Assembly (NCBI GenBank): GCA_020637555.1
Contig: JACKKF010000002.1
Location: 310,001-374,000 of the forward strand
Length of the DNA stretch: 64,000 nt
Reading direction: 5' to 3'
DNA from: Rhodobacter sp.
Lineage (GTDB): Bacteria > Pseudomonadota > Alphaproteobacteria > Rhodobacterales > Rhodobacteraceae
The position numbers and the translations under genes were made by a program. How positions within the stretch are numbered: the first letter of the stretch is position 1; each line of letters begins with the position of its first letter. The notes under the pieces are model-generated. The model ran no database searches and was not told the DNA's origin. It was given only the letters and a program-made list of their open reading frames with translations. This document shows, piece by piece, positions 60,977 to 64,000 of the stretch.

Positions 60977-61611
60977 GCCAGCAATCCCTCGGCCAGGGCC
61001 TGTGCCAGGATGTCGACGGCCTGTGCCAGCTTTTCGTCGATGATGTGCAGATAGTCGGTCCAGTCCTGCAGCCCGGTCAGGTCCGCGTGTCCGTCCGAGA
61101 TCCCTCGCAGCGCGATCAGCGGCAGGTCCTGTGTCATGCAGGCGCGCAGCACGGCGAAGGTTTCCATGTCCACCATGTCCTGCGCGATGCCGTCATAGGC
61201 CGCGCCCGACACCACATTGCCCCCGGTCGACAGCGTCGCCTCGGCGATGCCCGGCAGGCGCAGGGGCAGGGGCAGCACGGCGGGCAGGTCCAGCAGCGGC
61301 GTGGTGCCCCGCTCGAACCCCAGCGCCGAGGCGTCGATATCGCGCCAGGCGACGTGGCTGGCCTGATAAAGCCCGCAATGATCCAGCCGCGCGGACCCGG
61401 CCGACCCCAGGGACACCACCAGATCCGGCCGCGTGCCCGCGTGGTCCAGCCGTTGCAGCGCGGTCGCGGTGCCGATCGCCGCCTCGATCGGGCCGATGCC
61501 GGTGATCAGCGGCGCGATGCGGGCCCGCAGATGGGGCCCGAATTCGGCGGGGGCGGCCATGACGAACAGGACGGCATGGCCCGACAGACGGGTCAGGGGA
61601 GGCAGGGTCAT
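60973..61611 (-). CDS. MTA/SAH nucleosidase-like phosphorylase family protein
   Basis: A 212-residue PNP/UDP superfamily protein. It keeps the nucleosidase landmarks: VVSLGSAGS (about 65-73), the purine/ribose-binding DMVDMETFAVLRA (M149-E150) and the catalytic Asp in LRGISDGHAD (D173). It probably removes adenine from 5'-methylthioadenosine or S-adenosylhomocysteine in the methyl cycle; a futalosine hydrolase-type role cannot be excluded. ATG overlaps the stop of the small membrane protein gene by 4 bp. Confidence 0.88.
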   Translation of the reverse strand: MTLPPLTRLSGHAVLFVMAAPAEFGPHLRARIAPLITGIGPIEAAIGTATALQRLDHAGTRPDLVVSLGSAGSARLDHCGLYQASHVAWRDIDASALGFERGTTPLLDLPAVLPLPLRLPGIAEATLSTGGNVVSGAAYDGIAQDMVDMETFAVLRACMTQDLPLIALRGISDGHADLTGLQDWTDYLHIIDEKLAQAVDILAQALAEGLLA

Positions 61612-61991
61612 GGGGACCTCAGGACGCGCGACAACAGGCCCGAGACTGCCGCGAGCCCCAGGCAGAGCGCAAGGGCGATCAGGGTTGTCCGGCGCTTTCG
61701 GGTGGGCACCTGGGGCAGGCAGGCGACTGACGGCGGATCGCCCGGGGTCACCGCAACCGGGATCGTCGCGCCGTCAAAGACCTCGCACAGCGAGGCCGGC
61801 GGATGCGGAACCTCCAGCGACACAGGCCCGCGCCCGGGCAGGTCCACCAAAAGTCGCACCCGGCTTTCGGCCAGCATCCCGGGCGCCGGCGGACGAAAGC
61901 TGCGCGCCAGGACCTGCGCGGTGGTCTGCGTGCCGGGCGGCGTCAGGCGTGCGATCCGCACGGTCTGCCAGGCGGCCACGCCGGTCAGCAC
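61608..61991 (-). CDS. Small membrane protein, DUF3592-like
   Basis: A 127-residue protein from the GTG at 61991. It has an N-terminal membrane segment, a soluble strand-rich middle (about 25-95, with SRVRLLVDLPGRGPVSLEVPHP) and a C-terminal helix (LIALALCLGLAAVSGLLSRV), the layout of DUF3592. In-frame codons upstream to the ilvN stop continue the N-terminal helix (RRALPYVTGAALAAGLVLTG), with a CTG at 62042 the only possible start there, so the true start may be that CTG. Between ilvN and the nucleosidase, coupled to the latter. Function unknown. Confidence 0.65.
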   Translation of the reverse strand: MLTGVAAWQTVRIARLTPPGTQTTAQVLARSFRPPAPGMLAESRVRLLVDLPGRGPVSLEVPHPPASLCEVFDGATIPVAVTPGDPPSVACLPQVPTRKRRTTLIALALCLGLAAVSGLLSRVLRSP

Positions 61992-62045
61992 CAGCCCGGC
62001 GGCCAGCGCCGCGCCGGTGACATAGGGCAGGGCGCGGCGCAGGGG

Positions 62046-62606
62046 TCAGACGCCCCGGGCCAGCGCGGCAACGCCCGTGCGCGCGATCTCGGTCAGGCCG
62101 AGGGGGCGCATCAGATCGGCAAAGGCGTCGATCTTCGAGGGCGCGCCGGTCATCTCGAACACGAAGCTTTCCAGCGTGGAATCAACGACATTGGCGCGAA
62201 AGATCTCGGCCAGGCGCAGGGCCTCGATCCGCGACTCGCCCTTGCCCGCGACCTTGAGCAAGGCCAGTTCGCGTTCGACCGAGCTGCCCTCGACGGTCAG
62301 GTCATGGACTTCGTGAACCGGGACCATCCGGCCGAGCTGCGCCTTGATCTGTTCGATCACCTGGGGCGTTCCGGTGGTCACGATGGTGATCCGCGACCGG
62401 TGGCCCTGATGGTCGGTCTCGGCCACCGTCAGGCTTTCGATGTTGTAACCGCGCCCGGAAAACAGGCCGATCACCCGGGCCAGCACGCCCGGTTCGTTAT
62501 CGACGATCACCGCCAGCGTATGGCTTTCGATCACCTCGGCATGGGGATCACGGAGTTCATAGGCCGAATGCTTGGACGAGCCTTGCGAGATTTGAAGTGC
62601 GGACAT
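62046..62606 (-). CDS. ilvN: Acetolactate synthase small (regulatory) subunit IlvN
   Basis: Regulatory subunit of acetohydroxyacid synthase, responsible for valine feedback. It has 186 residues, with an N-terminal ACT domain from about 30 (TLAVIVDNEPGVLARVIGLFSGRGYNIESL, shown as NEPGVLARVIGLFSGRGYN) and the ALS_ss C-terminal domain (RIEALRLAEIFRANVVDST; ARTGVAALARG at the end). GAGGT lies 6 nt before the ATG. The catalytic subunit gene ilvB, normally directly upstream, is not there: the LtrA-like gene is, ending 8 bp before the ilvN start. Confidence 0.95.
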   Translation of the reverse strand: MSALQISQGSSKHSAYELRDPHAEVIESHTLAVIVDNEPGVLARVIGLFSGRGYNIESLTVAETDHQGHRSRITIVTTGTPQVIEQIKAQLGRMVPVHEVHDLTVEGSSVERELALLKVAGKGESRIEALRLAEIFRANVVDSTLESFVFEMTGAPSKIDAFADLMRPLGLTEIARTGVAALARGV

Positions 62607-62614
62607 GACAGACC

Positions 62615-63775
62615 TCAATGCGGGAGGGGTTGCGAGGGTTTGCTGCGCGCGACCAGCGTCGCGACAACGATAAAGGCGGTGGCCTCGGCGGGCAGGCGCA
62701 GGGCCGCGGCGACCACCAGGACCAGGGTGGACACGGGCAGGACCACGCGCGCGCGCCAGCCGGGCAGGTTGATGTCGCGCACCACCCACAGCGTCGCGAC
62801 GAATGCCGCCGCACTGGCGTTGACAAAGAGCGCGGGCACATCCGCCGCGACATGCGCGTGATGCGACAGGACATCCAGCCCTGCCGCCAGGCCCGACCCC
62901 ATCATCGCCACAGCGCCGAAGACGATGACATGGCCATAGCCCCAGATCAGCCCTTCGCGCATGCGCCGCCGCGCCAGATGCCCGTGGGTATCCAGAAAAT
63001 ACAGCCACCAGACCGCGAACACCAGGATCAGGCCTGCCAGCGCGGTGCTGATCAGGCGGGCATCGACGGCATGGGCCTCGTAAAGTGCGCCAAAGGTCAT
63101 GGTGGCGGACAGCAGGGCCTCGCCCAGGACGATGATGAACAACAGCCCGTAGCGTTCCACCAGATGCCCGCGGTGCCACGACAGCGACAGGCGGCGATCG
63201 GCGATCACGGGCACCAGCATTTCCAGCACGAAACACCCGATGCCCAGCGGCAGGAACAGCGTGCTCTCCGCGGGCACGATCAGATAGAGCCCCACCCAAA
63301 GCACCTGAAGAACCGCGTAGCCGGCGGCGTAGATCAGCGCCGAGCGCGCCTGCGCGCAATTGCTGCGGGCGACTCGCAGCCACAACAGCACCATGCCGAT
63401 CCGCATCGCCACCCATCCCAGCAGGGCATACGAGAAGTCGAGCGTGTCGAAGATATGCGTGACCCCGGCGGCAAAGATCGTCGCTCCGCCCATGATCAGC
63501 AGGCTGAGCAGACGGTGCAGCGCGTCATCGTTGTCGAATCCGCTGGAGAACCAGGTGAAGTTCATCCAGACCCACCAGATCGCCACGAACACAAAGGCGA
63601 AATTCACCAGCTTGTCCAGCCCGTGCCCTTCGGCGATGGCATGATGAAAGGCGGCGGTGACCGCGGCGATGGCGATCACGATGACCAGATCGAAAAACAG
63701 TTCCAGCGGTGTCGCGGCGCGGTGGGTTTCGTCGGGGTCGCGCGGAACGACCGGCCGCAGGGCGAGGATGCTCAT
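62615..63775 (-). CDS. Low temperature requirement A (LtrA) family membrane protein
   Basis: A 386-residue polytopic membrane protein from the ATG at 63775 (a GTG at 63841 is an alternative). It has the LtrA family hallmark TPLELFFDLVIVIAIAAV with the acidic residue in the first helix, then VFVAIWWVWMNFTWFSSGFDNDDA and GHLVERYGLLFIIVLGEALL. About ten to twelve hydrophobic segments. The name comes from a Listeria cold-sensitive mutant; biochemical function is unknown. Just upstream of ilvN on the same strand and probably cotranscribed. Confidence 0.9.
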   Translation of the reverse strand: MSILALRPVVPRDPDETHRAATPLELFFDLVIVIAIAAVTAAFHHAIAEGHGLDKLVNFAFVFVAIWWVWMNFTWFSSGFDNDDALHRLLSLLIMGGATIFAAGVTHIFDTLDFSYALLGWVAMRIGMVLLWLRVARSNCAQARSALIYAAGYAVLQVLWVGLYLIVPAESTLFLPLGIGCFVLEMLVPVIADRRLSLSWHRGHLVERYGLLFIIVLGEALLSATMTFGALYEAHAVDARLISTALAGLILVFAVWWLYFLDTHGHLARRRMREGLIWGYGHVIVFGAVAMMGSGLAAGLDVLSHHAHVAADVPALFVNASAAAFVATLWVVRDINLPGWRARVVLPVSTLVLVVAAALRLPAEATAFIVVATLVARSKPSQPLPH

Positions 63776-63878
63776 GCGCGGCCCCCGGTGCGGAACCGGA
63801 CCGTCACGGGCAGCGGCGTCGGGGGTCGGCAGGGGAACCACATGGCGGAGAACTCCGAACAGGCACGGCGGGCGCGTC

Positions 63879-64000
63879 TCAGCGCGCCTCGCAGATCAGC
63901 ATGGCACCGGCATATTTCGGCAAGTCGGCGCGCGAAACCTCGTTGAACCCCGCGTTGCCGCGCCGGTGATTGCCCACGCCGATGCTGTAGCCCATCGCGG
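63879..64000 (-). CDS. 3' end of an unidentified gene at the right edge
   Basis: Minus-strand open frame entering from the right edge and ending with TGA at 63879-63881; about 40 codons are visible (MGYSIGVGNHRRGNAGFNE ... MLICEAR). Codon composition looks like that of real genes, but the fragment is too short to assign. About 100 bp separate it from the LtrA start, and no promoter was recognised there. Confidence 0.45.
   Translation of the reverse strand, partial: AMGYSIGVGNHRRGNAGFNEVSRADLPKYAGAMLICEAR

Overview
The window is GC-rich, gene-dense DNA from an alphaproteobacterium, most probably the Rhodobacteraceae/Paracoccaceae group. This is inferred from the gene families and their order (lptF-lptG-lptD-surA-pdxA-rsmA, pepA-holC, a DUF4169 protein, an Anbu proteasome operon, tad pilus genes) and from the many 1-8 bp start/stop overlaps. 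No reference comparison was possible. No insertion sequence, prophage, CRISPR array or rRNA was seen. There is one tRNA (Gln, UUG).

Layout. 1-2.7 kb: three genes for Tad/Flp pilus minor components, the first cut by the left edge. 2.85-10.5 kb: an outer-membrane biogenesis and housekeeping operon on the minus strand (lptF, lptG, lptD, surA-like, pdxA, rsmA); lptF carries an apparent one-base frameshift. 10.6-12.6 kb: pepA-holC with a strong terminator. 12.6-16.8 kb: a molybdenum hydroxylase of the CO-dehydrogenase-like form II type (large, medium and small subunits) with a small exported protein gene inserted. 16.9-20.8 kb: purQ and a DctB/DctD-type two-component pair whose regulator lacks the sigma-54 GAFTGA loop. 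20.9-23.6 kb: two secreted proteins, one SUMF1-like without the catalytic cysteines and one of unknown function. 23.9-33.6 kb: core metabolism and small accessory genes (fumC, ypfJ-like peptidase, DUF4169, TylF-like methyltransferase, purB, a lipoprotein, moaA, a TSUP permease, an alpha/beta hydrolase, pgk). 33.6-37.7 kb: the four-gene Anbu cluster (ATP-grasp, alpha-E, transglutaminase, Anbu peptidase).

37.8-59.4 kb is the accessory part: a catabolic island. On the minus strand lie two LysR regulators and a sulfatase/phosphonate-monoester-hydrolase family enzyme. Divergent from them is a tightly packed plus-strand operon: an alpha/beta C-C hydrolase, an extradiol (VOC) dioxygenase, a Rieske ferredoxin, two FAD monooxygenases, an MFS carrier, a cupin and a fumarylacetoacetate-hydrolase-family enzyme. 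A second operon follows under an IclR regulator with a readable promoter and operator: a fused hydantoinase/oxoprolinase (HyuA-HyuB in one chain) and a complete dipeptide-type ABC importer whose substrate-binding protein gene carries a second apparent one-base frameshift. Read together this looks like uptake, ring hydroxylation, ring cleavage, C-C hydrolysis and lactam/amide opening of an aromatic or N-heteroaromatic compound. The substrate cannot be told from sequence alone.

59.5-64 kb: tRNA-Gln, a BaiN/HI0933-type flavoprotein, an MTA/SAH-type nucleosidase, a small membrane protein, ilvN, an LtrA-like membrane protein, and the 3' end of an unidentified gene at the right edge.
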